Shown one piece after another: positions 24,923 through 34,668 of a stretch of 64,000 nt of DNA. The position numbers and the translations under genes were made by a program. Under the pieces are notes generated by a model. That model did not search any database. It was not told where the DNA came from and saw only the letters and a program-made list of their open reading frames with translations. The stretch is from positions 27,124-91,123 of the forward strand of contig UQWP01000003.1 in NCBI GenBank assembly GCA_900544825.1. The letters run 5' to 3'. The stretch comes from an uncultured Prevotella sp. (lineage in GTDB: Bacteria > Bacteroidota > Bacteroidia > Bacteroidales > Bacteroidaceae). The first letter of the stretch is position 1; each line of letters begins with the position of its first letter.

Positions 24923-27367
24923 ATGAAAAAGGATATAATAAATAAGAAAATGATTGCATTGGCGCTGGCTTCCTCAGTTGCGCCAATCTCCTTGTGGGCT
25001 GGCACAAGCAATGTCCTGTCCCTTGTTAATGAAAGAGTAGATAACGCAGATTTCAAAGTATTCACTGATAGCAGTAAGGTGTTTGATATCGACGAGGTGG
25101 TTGTGGTTTCACAACCTAAAGAGGCTTTCCGCCTTCGCCAGCAGTCACTCAGCAGTACTTCTGTTGGTGGATTTCAGATACAGAAACTAGGCACCCGCGA
25201 TTTGCGAGAGCTTTCTAGTTATATCCCTAATTTTGTAATGCCTAACTATGGCAGTCGTCTTTCCAGTGCTATGTATGTGCGTGGCATTGGCAGCAGAGTA
25301 AACAGTCCTGCGGTAGGTATCTATCTGGATGGCATCCCGGTGATGAGCAAGTCTGCCTTCAATCTTCATCATTATCAGACTTCCCGTATTGATATCCTGC
25401 GTGGTCCTCAGGCTACTCTTTATGGCCAGAACACAGAGGGCGGACTGGTGCGTATCTATTCCCGCAATCCGTTTGAGTATGAGGGAACTGATTTGAAGTT
25501 GAGTTATGGTTCCCGATATTATCGCAATGTAGAGCTGGCTCATTATCATCGTATCAATGATCATCTGGCGTTTACGGTAGCTGCCTTCAATGATGCACAG
25601 AAGGGATTCTTCAGAAATACGAATACCGGCAACAGAGCCGACAAGTATGATGAGGCTGGAGGAAAGATTGTGCTGAAGGCAAAGCTCAACAGAGGATGGA
25701 ACGTAGATGTTCTTGCCGACTATCAGTATGTTGACCAGAATGGTTTCCCTTATGGCAAGCTGGATCTGGAGACAGGTAAGGCTGCGCTTCCTTCCACCAC
25801 CTTCGACGGAACCTATCTGCGCCATTCCTTCATCTCGGGTGTTACCGTAAATCATACAGGGGCAGATTATAGTTTTGCTTCTACCACAAGCTATCAGTAT
25901 CTGAAGGATAAGATGAATATGGATCAGGATTATCTTCCTACCGATTATATGAGCATCCTGCAGGAGCAGCTTCAGAACTCGCTTACCCAGGAATTTACCT
26001 TGAAGAGTAATCGTGCAGTGGGTGGTTTCTGGAATTGGACCGCAGGTGGCTTCTTCTCTTATCAGTGGCTGAAGACCAATGGACCGGTCTTCTTCAATGA
26101 GGGTATGACCCAGCCTATCGGCAATGCTATCCAGAAGCAGATGTATAATGAGATGCTCAATAAGATGGCACAGGGGATGATGGCACAGGGTATGCCGGAA
26201 ATGGCTGCCAAGGCTGCAGCTGCCAAGGTTATAGAGAAGGCTGGAGGCGTATCCATGAATGTGAATATGGGTGCACCGGGATTGTATCATACACCTCAGT
26301 GGAACCTGGGATTCTTTCATGAGAGCAACTTCAATATCACCGATCGCCTTACTGCTACCTTGGGCTTGCGCTATGACTTGATGCATACAGCCATCCATTA
26401 TGATGCCAGTGCCTATATGCAGATGAATGCCAATGTAATGGGAAAGTTGGCTACCTTTGTCTTGGATTCTTCACTGGATCATGAAGTAAGTGACGATTAT
26501 AGCCAGCTTTTGCCGAAATTCGGTCTTAATCTGAAGATTGATGAGCTGGGCAGTAATGTATATGCTACTGTAAGTAAGGGCTATCGTGCTGGTGGATATA
26601 ACATCCAGATGTTCAGTGATGTACTTCAGACCGAACTGAATGCCAATCGCAGTCAGGCTATGCGTGGAGATTATCATATTACGAATACCGAGGAGGATTA
26701 CCAGCGTATTGATAAGACCATCTCCTACAAGCCAGAGACTTCCTGGAATTATGAGGCAGGTGCCCATCTGAATCTCTTCGATCACATGCTGCATTTTGAC
26801 TTGAGTGCTTTCTATATGAAGGTGACCAACCAGCAGCTCTCTGTCATGGCGGGCAATTATGGCTTCGGACGTATGATGGTGAATGCCGGAAAGAGTCACA
26901 GCTGTGGTATTGAAGCAGCTTTGAGAGGACAGCTTTTCGATGGAAAATTTGATTGGGCAATGAGTTATGGTTATACTCGCAGCAAGTTTGATAAGTATGT
27001 AGATGGAGAAGGTGAGGATGCCGTAGATTATAAGGACAAATACGTTCCTTACGTGCCACAGCATACGATGGCTGCGATGGCAGACTATCGTCTCACCGAC
27101 TGGCTGACTCTCGGTGCTAACGTGAATGCACAGGGCAAGACTTATTGGGACAATGCAAATACTTACTCCCAAAAGTTATATGCAGTTTTGGGAGCACATA
27201 TTGATTTGAATTTCAAGGCTTTCAATGTAAGTTTCTGGGGTAGAAATCTCACAGACACCAATTATAATACCTTTGCGGTAGATAATTCTGCTACAGGCAC
27301 GAAAGAATACTTTGCCCAGCGAGGCAATCCTTTCCAATGTGGTGTGGATGTGAGATTCCATTTCTAG
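24923..27367 (+). CDS. TonB-dependent outer membrane receptor
   Basis: 814 residues from the ATG after the promoter. Signal peptide at 1-26 (ending SLWAG), a TonB-box-like stretch (FDIDEVVVVSQ), plug domain with the typical LSSYIPNFV, MYVRGIGSR and ILRGPQATLYGQNTEGGLVRI, then a 22-strand barrel ending in the aromatic terminus VDVRFHF. It lacks the SusC-type carboxypeptidase-like N-terminal domain and no SusD partner is nearby, so it resembles siderophore, cobalamin or metal receptors more than a polysaccharide system. A Met/Ala-rich insert at about 395-435 (NKMAQGMMAQGMPEMAAKAA) is unusual and probably an outer loop. Ligand unknown. Confidence 0.92.
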   Translation: MKKDIINKKMIALALASSVAPISLWAGTSNVLSLVNERVDNADFKVFTDSSKVFDIDEVVVVSQPKEAFRLRQQSLSSTSVGGFQIQKLGTRDLRELSSYIPNFVMPNYGSRLSSAMYVRGIGSRVNSPAVGIYLDGIPVMSKSAFNLHHYQTSRIDILRGPQATLYGQNTEGGLVRIYSRNPFEYEGTDLKLSYGSRYYRNVELAHYHRINDHLAFTVAAFNDAQKGFFRNTNTGNRADKYDEAGGKIVLKAKLNRGWNVDVLADYQYVDQNGFPYGKLDLETGKAALPSTTFDGTYLRHSFISGVTVNHTGADYSFASTTSYQYLKDKMNMDQDYLPTDYMSILQEQLQNSLTQEFTLKSNRAVGGFWNWTAGGFFSYQWLKTNGPVFFNEGMTQPIGNAIQKQMYNEMLNKMAQGMMAQGMPEMAAKAAAAKVIEKAGGVSMNVNMGAPGLYHTPQWNLGFFHESNFNITDRLTATLGLRYDLMHTAIHYDASAYMQMNANVMGKLATFVLDSSLDHEVSDDYSQLLPKFGLNLKIDELGSNVYATVSKGYRAGGYNIQMFSDVLQTELNANRSQAMRGDYHITNTEEDYQRIDKTISYKPETSWNYEAGAHLNLFDHMLHFDLSAFYMKVTNQQLSVMAGNYGFGRMMVNAGKSHSCGIEAALRGQLFDGKFDWAMSYGYTRSKFDKYVDGEGEDAVDYKDKYVPYVPQHTMAAMADYRLTDWLTLGANVNAQGKTYWDNANTYSQKLYAVLGAHIDLNFKAFNVSFWGRNLTDTNYNTFAVDNSATGTKEYFAQRGNPFQCGVDVRFHF

Positions 27368-27373
27368 TAATTG

Positions 27374-28006
27374 CTATTCGTTATTGTCGTATCCGTCTGG
27401 GATTTTCTTTCCCAGAGCGAGTGCGGCAATAACTTTAGCCCCCGATTTTTCTAGTTTTTCAGCAAATTGAACAATTGATCCTCCAGATGCAATAATGTCA
27501 TCGAAGAGGATCACTTGTTTTTCCTGGAAGAAAGTTTCGTCTATATGAAGTGCATCCACTTCATCTCCATCCTCATCTTTTGTTGTTGTGAAGCTGAATG
27601 CGTTGTAGGCATTCTGCATACCTGTTGCTTCACATACCTGTTCGCTGAACTTGCGGAATCTGCGCTCAGTATGCTTTCGGGTTGAGGCGGGTAGGCAAAC
27701 GAAAGTGAGTTGTGAAAGTGCAGGGAGCGGGTTGGTGGCTCCCTCTTTTTCAGAGAATACCGCCTTTAGAAAAGAAGACACCAAGTCGATGGCCTTATCG
27801 ACAGCTTGCTGATGGTCTATCTCGGTAGTGAGTTCCGAGTTACCCTTGAAGTTGACGATGAGGTCGCGCTTTTCCCATTCTTCTGCCGAAAGCTCGAAGG
27901 TGCCGAACGCGCTGAAAGCAGCGTAATCTACCAGCCAATTGTAGTGAAGGCCATTGCTGAGGCAAGGCCATGATGCGATGTTAATGCTTTTTTCTGCCAT
28001 AGACAA
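27374..28006 (-). CDS. Phosphoribosyltransferase family protein
   Basis: 210 residues. The PRPP-binding motif of type I phosphoribosyltransferases is clear near 165-182 (VILFDDIIASGGSIVQF), and a strand with LTFVCLPAST precedes it, as in ComFC-like proteins. There is no zinc-finger N-terminus; the first 75 residues (WPCLSNGLHYNWLVDYAAF) are specific to the subfamily. Substrate unknown. It is convergent with the TonB receptor gene, with only 6 bp between stops. A start two codons downstream (MAEKS) is possible. Confidence 0.8.
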   Translation of the reverse strand: MSMAEKSINIASWPCLSNGLHYNWLVDYAAFSAFGTFELSAEEWEKRDLIVNFKGNSELTTEIDHQQAVDKAIDLVSSFLKAVFSEKEGATNPLPALSQLTFVCLPASTRKHTERRFRKFSEQVCEATGMQNAYNAFSFTTTKDEDGDEVDALHIDETFFQEKQVILFDDIIASGGSIVQFAEKLEKSGAKVIAALALGKKIPDGYDNNE

Positions 28007-28157
28007 GATGTTTATAATCGTTCTTCTTTATAGTTTTCTTGAATAGATATTACTTCCGTTGTCTTTATAAATCAGTACAAAAGTATGAATATTTTTTGAA
28101 ATATCTGCATAAAAAAGCTTTTTTTTTCATTTTGGACTATTTTTTAGCAGATTCTAC

Positions 28158-28188
28158 TTTGATTTTAACAAGATTTCTAGTAACTTTG
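28158..28188 (+). promoter_or_regulatory. Promoter of yitT-like gene
   Basis: TTTG (28158-28161), 19 nt, TAACTTTG (28181-28188) followed by C. Confidence 0.83.
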
Positions 28189-28255
28189 CACCTCGAAACC
28201 GGATGGGCTTAACTTTTATGATATGAATAATCATGATTTTTTAAAAATATAACAA

Positions 28256-29152
28256 ATGACGAGAAAAACAAAAATGCATGAGTTGCGCGACTACATCATT
28301 ATCGGTCTGGCAATGGTAGAAGGTAGTATCGGACTCAATTTATTCCTCCTCCCTAACCATATCACGATGGGTGGAGTAGGCGGTATCGCCTCTATCTTCT
28401 GCTGGGGATTTGGCATTCCTGCCTCTGTCACTTATCTGGCGCTCAACGTATTTTTGCTGTTGATAGCATTCCGTATCCTGGGTTGGAAATTCTGTGCCAA
28501 GACGATTTATGGTGTAGCAATCTTTGCTGCGGTGACTCGCTTCATAGAGATTCATACGGTGGGTATGACGCCTTTGCTTCACGATCAGCCTTTTATGGCG
28601 ACAGTTATCGGTGCCTTCTTTATGGGAAGCAGTGCTGGATTGGGTCTGGGATGTAATGGTTCTACCGGAGGCAGTGATACGGTGGCGGCAATGATCAATA
28701 AGTACTATAACATTTCTTTGGGACATGCCATTATGGTTTGCGACTTGCTCATCATTACCAGTTCCTATTTTGTGCTTCGCTCCTGGGAAATGGTGATTTA
28801 TGGTTATGTGTGCCTGTTCGTTGTGTCGCTTACTGTTGATCATGTTGTCAATGCCATGCGCCGTTCGGTACAGTTCTTTATCATTTCAGACAAGTATCTG
28901 GAGCTGAGCGCTGCCATCAATACGACAGCCGAACGTGGATGTACGGTAATGGATGGTCATGGTTGCTATAGCGGCAAGGATGTTCACATGCTCTTCGTAC
29001 TGGCTCGACAGAGAGAGTCGCAGAAGATATTCCGCCTGATAGATGAGATTGACCCTACTGCATTTGTGAGTCAGAGTTCTGTAATCGGTGTGTATGGAGA
29101 AGGATTTGATAGATTTAAAGTAGGCAAGAAGATTTCCTTGTCTAAGAAATAA
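28256..29152 (+). CDS. YitT family membrane protein
   Basis: 298 residues. Five hydrophobic segments cover about 12-205 (YitT membrane domain) with the family motif LFLLPNHITMGGVGGIA and the glycine-rich LGCNGSTGGSDTVA. The C-terminal 80 residues form a soluble DUF2179 domain (GCTVMDGHGCYSGKDVHML). The family is widespread; transport has been suggested but no substrate is established. Own promoter, and a strong terminator shared with the convergent fbp gene. Confidence 0.9.
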   Translation: MTRKTKMHELRDYIIIGLAMVEGSIGLNLFLLPNHITMGGVGGIASIFCWGFGIPASVTYLALNVFLLLIAFRILGWKFCAKTIYGVAIFAAVTRFIEIHTVGMTPLLHDQPFMATVIGAFFMGSSAGLGLGCNGSTGGSDTVAAMINKYYNISLGHAIMVCDLLIITSSYFVLRSWEMVIYGYVCLFVVSLTVDHVVNAMRRSVQFFIISDKYLELSAAINTTAERGCTVMDGHGCYSGKDVHMLFVLARQRESQKIFRLIDEIDPTAFVSQSSVIGVYGEGFDRFKVGKKISLSKK

Positions 29153-29177
29153 GTTTTTAAGTATTTAGATAAAAGTT

Positions 29178-29225
29178 ATGTTCGCAAGTATGAAATGAGT
29201 ATTCTCATGCTTGCGAACATTATTC
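29178..29225. terminator. Bidirectional terminator, yitT-like / fbp
   Basis: 16-bp stem ATGTTCGCAAGTATGA (29178-29193) / TCATGCTTGCGAACAT (29205-29220) with one G-T wobble and an 11-nt loop, T-rich on the right. Confidence 0.87.
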
Positions 29226-29264
29226 TTTTGGGGCAGGTACTTGCTGATACCATCCTGTTTGTTT

Positions 29265-31253
29265 TTACTTCTTTCTTTCTGTTTCCTTGATGTAGCCGTG
29301 TCGGTAAGCATAGAGAAGTTCCTGGAGATCTTCTATCTGCTTGCGTAAATCCTGACCGATATCTGTATCTGCTACGAGCATTCTTCGATTGCTCATTTCT
29401 ACAATCTGGGTGGTACTTTTGATGTCGGTACCGCGTGTGATGGCATCCTCGGCACTTGTGAAAGGTTCGTGCTGTACGAGCTGGAAACCGCGGGAGTGAT
29501 AAACCAGGGTGTAGCCTGCTATACCCGTCTCATTGTGGTAAGCTTTGGAGAAACCTCCATCAATCACCATCAGCTTTCCGTTTGCCTTGATAGGATTCTC
29601 TCCCTTTAAGGTTCTTACCGGAACGTGACCGTTAATGATATGGCGATTCTCTCCCTTCAGCCCGAAGGCATCCATGATATGGTCTATCACCTTCTCGTCA
29701 TCACGCAGCTTGAAGTAGTAACCCTTTTCCTCTTTGTGGGTCTCCTTGTCGGCGATAAAATATCGCTCGAAGGTTGCCATCTTGCTCTTGTCGAAGAGTG
29801 GACTGTCTGGACCACACCAGAGATAGAGGAAGTAATCGATGGCATACTGTTTCTCGTCTGGGTCGGAATCCTGCTGGAATGCCGTGCGAATCTGCATTCC
29901 GGTATGATGCATCAGATCCTTTCCGCTGTACTTTTCTCCAGGATAAATCTCTACCTCTTTCAATGTTCCGTCTTCGTTGAGTGGACAGGATGCATGGAAG
30001 AGCAGGTTGTTGTTGAAGATGGCATACATACAGCCATGCTGCAGCATGGTTCTGATATGCTTGTGCAGTTTCTCGCATATCATAAATGAATGGTGCAGCT
30101 TCTGCATCAGAATCTCTTCTTCCTCGCTGAGCTTGTTCGGATTCTGCGGGTCAATGGTAGGGAAGTGGCATGTGGACATTTCGTACTCCTTGCCCTCAAT
30201 CTCTACGGTTCCCTTTTCATAGTTTACGTGCTCAAAGAGTCGTCTGCCATCCATTTTCCATTCTGGATGCTTGGTGATGAGCTGACCTTCTATCTTGAAT
30301 TGTATCACGGCAATAGCCTTGTGCATCAGAGATGTGAGTCGCTTGGTCTTGTCATCCATAGCGGCTGCACCACCTGTCATCTTTGGCAGGAATTCTTCGC
30401 AAGGATCATCACCGTAGGTTTCCATCGCAAAGGTGGCCAATGGTATGAGGTTGATGCCGTAACCCTCCTCCAGGGTGGCAAGGTTGGCATAGCGCAGCGA
30501 CAGTCGGATGACGTTGCAGATACAGGCATCATTACCGGCAGCGGCTCCCATCCAGAGTACATCGTGGTTGCCCCATTGGATATCCCAGCTATGATAGTGG
30601 CGCATCTTGTCGAGAATGATATGTGCTCCCGGTCCGCGGTCGTATATGTCGCCGAGAATATGGAGCTGGTCTATGGCGAGTCTTTGTATCACATTGGCAA
30701 TGGCTACAATGAAATCGTCAGCACGTCCTGTTGAGATGATGGTATCTACGATGACATTCACATATGCTGCCTTGTCGTGATCTTCCGTATGCTCGTGCAA
30801 AAGCTCCTGTATAATATAGGAGAAATCGCATGGCAGTGATTTGCGCACTTTGGAACGGGTGTACTTGCTTGACACATCACGGCAAACCGCCACCAGCTGG
30901 TGAAGGGTGATATGATACCAGTCGTTGATATCAGCTTCCCTTTGCTTTACCTGCTCCAGTTTTCGTTCCGGATAGTAGATCAGGGTGCAAAGTTCACGCT
31001 TGTCCTGTTCACGCAGGGTGTTGCCGAAGAGCTCGTTCACCTTACGCTTGATATTGCCTGATGCATTTTTCAGTACATGCAGAAATGCCTCATACTCGCC
31101 GTGAATATCAGCGAGAAAATGCTCTGTGCCTTTCGGCAGATTGAGAATAGCCTGCAGATTGATAATCTCCGTGCTAGCCTCAGCTATGGATGGAAACGAC
31201 TGTGCGAGTAACTGTAGGTACCGCATGTCGTGATTGATATCATACTGTTTCAT
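29265..31253 (-). CDS. fbp: Fructose-1,6-bisphosphatase, class III
   Basis: Gluconeogenic phosphatase of the Firmicutes/Bacteroidetes class III type. 662 residues from MKQYDINHDMRYLQLL. It is a metallophosphoesterase: ADIHGEYEAF near residue 50, ILGDIYDRGPGAH near 190, WGNHDVLW near 215 and NGHVPVRTLKG near 535 supply the metal ligands. An upstream ATG at 31292 would add MTQTMTQTLRITN, encoded by a short tandem duplication; it is also after the -7 box, so the start is not certain. It is convergent with the yitT-like gene. No other glycolytic gene is adjacent. Confidence 0.95.
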   Translation of the reverse strand: MKQYDINHDMRYLQLLAQSFPSIAEASTEIINLQAILNLPKGTEHFLADIHGEYEAFLHVLKNASGNIKRKVNELFGNTLREQDKRELCTLIYYPERKLEQVKQREADINDWYHITLHQLVAVCRDVSSKYTRSKVRKSLPCDFSYIIQELLHEHTEDHDKAAYVNVIVDTIISTGRADDFIVAIANVIQRLAIDQLHILGDIYDRGPGAHIILDKMRHYHSWDIQWGNHDVLWMGAAAGNDACICNVIRLSLRYANLATLEEGYGINLIPLATFAMETYGDDPCEEFLPKMTGGAAAMDDKTKRLTSLMHKAIAVIQFKIEGQLITKHPEWKMDGRRLFEHVNYEKGTVEIEGKEYEMSTCHFPTIDPQNPNKLSEEEEILMQKLHHSFMICEKLHKHIRTMLQHGCMYAIFNNNLLFHASCPLNEDGTLKEVEIYPGEKYSGKDLMHHTGMQIRTAFQQDSDPDEKQYAIDYFLYLWCGPDSPLFDKSKMATFERYFIADKETHKEEKGYYFKLRDDEKVIDHIMDAFGLKGENRHIINGHVPVRTLKGENPIKANGKLMVIDGGFSKAYHNETGIAGYTLVYHSRGFQLVQHEPFTSAEDAITRGTDIKSTTQIVEMSNRRMLVADTDIGQDLRKQIEDLQELLYAYRHGYIKETERKK

Positions 31254-31356
31254 ATTCGTAATCCTTAATGTTTGCGTCATTGTTTGCGTCAATAATTGAT
31301 AAATCTAATGTTAACTGCTGAAACAACATTTCTGTTGATAATCTATATTTCAGATG

Positions 31357-31364
31357 CAAAGTTA
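31357..31364 (-). promoter_or_regulatory. Probable -7 box of fbp
   Basis: TAACTTTG on the minus strand, followed by C. No matching -33 TTTG was found. The leader would be about 60-100 nt depending on the start codon. Confidence 0.6.
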
Positions 31365-31415
31365 CAGCTTATTCTTGAAAATAAAAAATCTTTTGGCATA
31401 TTTTTTCGGAAATAT

Positions 31416-31446
31416 TTTGTGGTTTCACTTTTTTGCATTACTTTTG
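31416..31446 (+). promoter_or_regulatory. Promoter of galE
   Basis: TTTG (31416-31419), 19 nt, TACTTTTG (31439-31446) followed by C. Leader about 100 nt. Confidence 0.83.
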
Positions 31447-31553
31447 CAAACGTGTAGGATGATAAGGCTGGCACTGGCATCGCTTTCTTCCGGGCTTCAA
31501 TCCTCACTTTCATATAAAAAAAGGTAATATCAATTATTCAATAGACTAGCAAT

Positions 31554-32591
31554 ATGAAACAAACAATTTTGGTAACTGGCGGTACTGGTTTTATCGGTAG
31601 CCACACCACAGTAGAGTTGCAGCAGGCAGGCTACAACGTAGTAATCGTAGATGACCTTTCAAACTCAAAGATTGAGGTTCTTGATGGTATCGAGAAGATT
31701 ACAGGTATTCGTCCAGCTTTCGAGCAGGTAGATCTTCGTGACAAGGCAGCTACAGAGGCTGTATTCCAGAAGTATCCTGCTATCGAGGGTATCATTCACT
31801 TTGCTGCCAGCAAGGCTGTAGGTGAGAGTGTACAGAAGCCTTTGTTGTACTACCGCAACAACCTGGTTTCGCTCATCAACCTGCTTGAGTTGATGCCAAA
31901 ATATAATGTTAAGGGTATTATCTTCTCTTCTTCCTGCACCGTTTATGGTCAGCCTAAGCCAGAGAACTTGCCTGTAACTGAGGAGGCTCCTCATCAGAAG
32001 GCTACTTCTCCTTATGGCAATACCAAGGAGGTGAACGAGCAGATCATCGCAGACTATATCCATAGCGGTGCTAACATCAAGAGCATCGTCTTGAGATACT
32101 TCAACCCAATCGGTGCTCATCCATCTGCAGAGATTGGTGAGTTGCCAAATGGTGTGCCAAACAACCTGATTCCTTACGTAACTCAGACTGCTATGGGTAT
32201 CCGCAAGGAGCTTACCATCTTCGGTAACGATTATGATACTCCTGATGGAACCTGCATCCGCGACTATATCTATGTAGTTGACCTCGCCAAGGCTCACGTT
32301 TGTGCTATGGCTCGTGTACTCGACAAGGAGACTGAACCAATTGAGTACTTCAATATCGGTACAGGTAACGGTAACTCTACTCTCGAAATCGTTGAGACAT
32401 TCGAGAAGGCTACCGGCGTGAAGTTGAACTGGAAGTATGGTCCACGTCGTGAGGGCGATATCGAGAAGATCTGGGGCGATTGCACCAAGGCTAACAAAGT
32501 TTTGGGCTGGAAGGCTGAGGCTAAGCTTGAGGATGTTCTGGCATCTGCCTGGAAGTGGCAGCAGAAGCTCCGTGCCGATGGAATTATGTAA
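31554..32591 (+). CDS. galE: UDP-glucose 4-epimerase
   Basis: Interconverts UDP-glucose and UDP-galactose. 345 residues of the extended SDR family: GGTGFIGSHTTVELQ at the N-terminus binds NAD, the catalytic SPYGNTK supplies the Tyr-x-x-x-Lys pair, and IFSSSCTVYG carries the catalytic Ser/Thr. The substrate loop RYFNPIGAHPS and GPRREGDIEKIWGD are typical of GalE. It is alone with its own promoter and terminator, so it is likely a housekeeping supplier of UDP-galactose to envelope glycans. Confidence 0.95.
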   Translation: MKQTILVTGGTGFIGSHTTVELQQAGYNVVIVDDLSNSKIEVLDGIEKITGIRPAFEQVDLRDKAATEAVFQKYPAIEGIIHFAASKAVGESVQKPLLYYRNNLVSLINLLELMPKYNVKGIIFSSSCTVYGQPKPENLPVTEEAPHQKATSPYGNTKEVNEQIIADYIHSGANIKSIVLRYFNPIGAHPSAEIGELPNGVPNNLIPYVTQTAMGIRKELTIFGNDYDTPDGTCIRDYIYVVDLAKAHVCAMARVLDKETEPIEYFNIGTGNGNSTLEIVETFEKATGVKLNWKYGPRREGDIEKIWGDCTKANKVLGWKAEAKLEDVLASAWKWQQKLRADGIM

Positions 32592-32612
32592 TTACGGTTA
32601 AATATATATAAA

Positions 32613-32660
32613 AAGAAGGGACTTGGTATCTGGAATGATGGCAGGTTCCTTCTTTTTTTA
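32613..32660 (+). terminator. Terminator of galE
   Basis: Stem AAGAAGGGAC (32613-32622) / GTTCCTTCTT (32645-32654) with one wobble, followed by TTTTTTA. A -7-like TACCTTTG (32661-32668) follows directly and may start the next gene. Confidence 0.75.
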
Positions 32661-32668
32661 TACCTTTG
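32661..32668 (+). promoter_or_regulatory. -7 box before small secreted protein gene
   Basis: TACCTTTG followed by C, 35 nt before the ATG at 32704. No -33 TTTG at the expected distance. Confidence 0.5.
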
Positions 32669-32703
32669 CAGGAAAGTATTTTTTAACGTAAAAGAGCAGG
32701 AGT

Positions 32704-33021
32704 ATGAAGAAAAGTTTACTTACCATATTGATGATACCATGCATGATGTTGGCTGTGCCTATGGTTTCTTCGGCACGGACTGGTGCAGAGGAAATGATAG
32801 ACCTGGATGTGCAGGAGATTTCCTTGACTTATTCTGGAGGCGTGATGCATATCACCGGAGCCAACAACCAGATTGTTACCATCTACAATCTGGCGGGTGT
32901 CGCTGTGAAGTCTTTCAGGGTAGAGGGACAGGACAAGCGCTTTAACCTTTCTCTCTCTGATGGTGTCTATATCATCAAGGTAGGAACCTCCTTTACGAGA
33001 AAGATTCTGTTTAGACGCTAA
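32704..33021 (+). CDS. Small secreted protein with type IX sorting-like domain
   Basis: 105 residues: a signal peptide (1-24, cleavage after VSSA) and then a single beta-rich domain. The segment from about 45 (GGVMHITGANNQIVTIYN) through LAGVAVKSF to GVYIIKVGTSFTRKILFRR has the layout of a type IX secretion C-terminal sorting domain (Por-type: strand, N-L-x-G-x-x-V, G-x-Y-x-x-K, terminal basic strand). What is odd is that almost nothing precedes the sorting domain. It may be a remnant of a larger secreted protein or a real stand-alone module. Family call tentative. Confidence 0.65.
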   Translation: MKKSLLTILMIPCMMLAVPMVSSARTGAEEMIDLDVQEISLTYSGGVMHITGANNQIVTIYNLAGVAVKSFRVEGQDKRFNLSLSDGVYIIKVGTSFTRKILFRR

Positions 33022-33055
33022 AGGTAGCCCTTCTTCTAAAAATATATTCAGTTTC

Positions 33056-34609
33056 GTGAAAATACTTAGAATTTTGCCATTCCTGCTCTGTTGGGTCATT
33101 CTGTCGTGTAAGCAGCATGAACCCAACGAAAATCAGAACTTGACGTTAGAATACTATCAGGAGATGGTGAACCCAAACTATGCAATCAATTCTAAAAAGG
33201 TAAGGAGATTGATGGATAGCCTGATGAACAATGATTCGGGTTCTACTGTTGCCGACTTGCATACCAAGAGATATTATCGCAATCATGGAGGATTTCTTTG
33301 GGTTGATCGACATGGAATAGATCATCGTGCAGATACGCTGCTGACCTATCTGCAGAAGGTGGATGAAATGGGATTCAAGACCAAGCATTTCTATGTGAAT
33401 CAGATTATCCAAGATATCGAAAGGCTCCATCGATTGGATTTGGGGGAAGGCAATGAGGATATCAACCATGTGATGGCTCGTCTGGAATACAGGCTTACCA
33501 AGTCGTATTTGAGATATGTAGGTGGTCAGAGGTTTGGATTCGTCAATCCGTCATTCGTCTTGAATCGTCTGGACAGTATTGCTCCCAATCCCTACGATTC
33601 CATCAAGCGACCAGTGAGATACCGTGGCCTTTTTGATGTGAAGATGCAGCATGCCAGTGATGCCTTTTTTCATCTTGCTCTTCAGCAGTTGAGAAGTAGG
33701 GTGGATGTTGATGGCGAAGAAACAGAGAAAAGTAGATTGGCGGCTTTCTTAAAGGATGTACAGCCCAAGTCTCCTTTCTATTATACGTTGCAGGAAAGAT
33801 TGAAGTCGGAAAGCCTTGACAGAAATCAGAGAATGAAGATTCTTGTAAATATGGAGCGGTGCAGGTGGAGGGAAGCAGATTATCCTGCCAAGCATAAGAA
33901 ATATGTGCTGGTTAACATTCCTTCCTTTCATCTTTATGCCATAGATGAGCAGGATACGCTTTCGATGAAGATTGGATGTGGCTCTACCAAGACCAAAACT
34001 CCGATACTGAACAGCTATATCAAGCGAATGGATCTGAATCCGAAGTGGTTTGTGCCTCGCAGCATCATGATCAAGGATATGGTGCATCATGCTGGGAATC
34101 CGGCTTACTTCAACTCCCGCAATTACTATATCTCAGATCGTTCAACAGGCGAGGAAGTGAATCCGGCACAGGTTACCCGGGCTATGCTGCTCTCAGGAAA
34201 ATACGGTGTGGTTCAGCGTGGCGGAAAGGGAAATTCGTTGGGAAGAATCATTTTCCGTTTCGATAATAACTTCTCTGTCTATCTGCATGACACATCGAGC
34301 CAGACTGTTTTCAGCCGAGAGGACAGAGGCGTATCGCATGGATGCATAAGGGTAGAGAAGCCTTTCGAACTCGCTAAGTTCCTGCTTCATGAGAAAAATG
34401 ATAAGCTCATTCAGCGAATCAACTATTCGATGACTGCCGATTCTCTGAAGATTAAGAAATTAGTGGTTGGGTCGGTAAAGGTGGAACCTCAGATTCCTCT
34501 CTTCATCACGTATTACACGCTTTATCCATTTGCCAAGGGTGTGGTAAGCTACCCCGATGTCTATGGATTTGATAGTGTGATATTTGAGCAATTAAAGAAA
34601 TATCTATAG
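33056..34609 (+). CDS. Murein L,D-transpeptidase, lipoprotein (LdtD/YcbB type)
   Basis: 517 residues, GTG start. The signal peptide ends in a lipobox (VILSC, Cys18), so it is likely anchored in the envelope. An N-terminal scaffold domain (about 40-270) precedes the YkuD catalytic domain at about 285-450, which opens KYVLVNIPSFHLYAID and carries the catalytic GVSHGCIRVEKP with the nucleophilic Cys; HDTSS and FSREDRG precede it. It would form 3-3 cross-links in peptidoglycan or attach proteins to it. The following ECF-sigma operon starts 59 bp later. Confidence 0.9.
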   Translation: MKILRILPFLLCWVILSCKQHEPNENQNLTLEYYQEMVNPNYAINSKKVRRLMDSLMNNDSGSTVADLHTKRYYRNHGGFLWVDRHGIDHRADTLLTYLQKVDEMGFKTKHFYVNQIIQDIERLHRLDLGEGNEDINHVMARLEYRLTKSYLRYVGGQRFGFVNPSFVLNRLDSIAPNPYDSIKRPVRYRGLFDVKMQHASDAFFHLALQQLRSRVDVDGEETEKSRLAAFLKDVQPKSPFYYTLQERLKSESLDRNQRMKILVNMERCRWREADYPAKHKKYVLVNIPSFHLYAIDEQDTLSMKIGCGSTKTKTPILNSYIKRMDLNPKWFVPRSIMIKDMVHHAGNPAYFNSRNYYISDRSTGEEVNPAQVTRAMLLSGKYGVVQRGGKGNSLGRIIFRFDNNFSVYLHDTSSQTVFSREDRGVSHGCIRVEKPFELAKFLLHEKNDKLIQRINYSMTADSLKIKKLVVGSVKVEPQIPLFITYYTLYPFAKGVVSYPDVYGFDSVIFEQLKKYL

Positions 34610-34668
34610 CCGGGAATGTAGGCTTATAAAGGAATTAAAGAATTAGTATTATTAAATTAGAAAACTTC

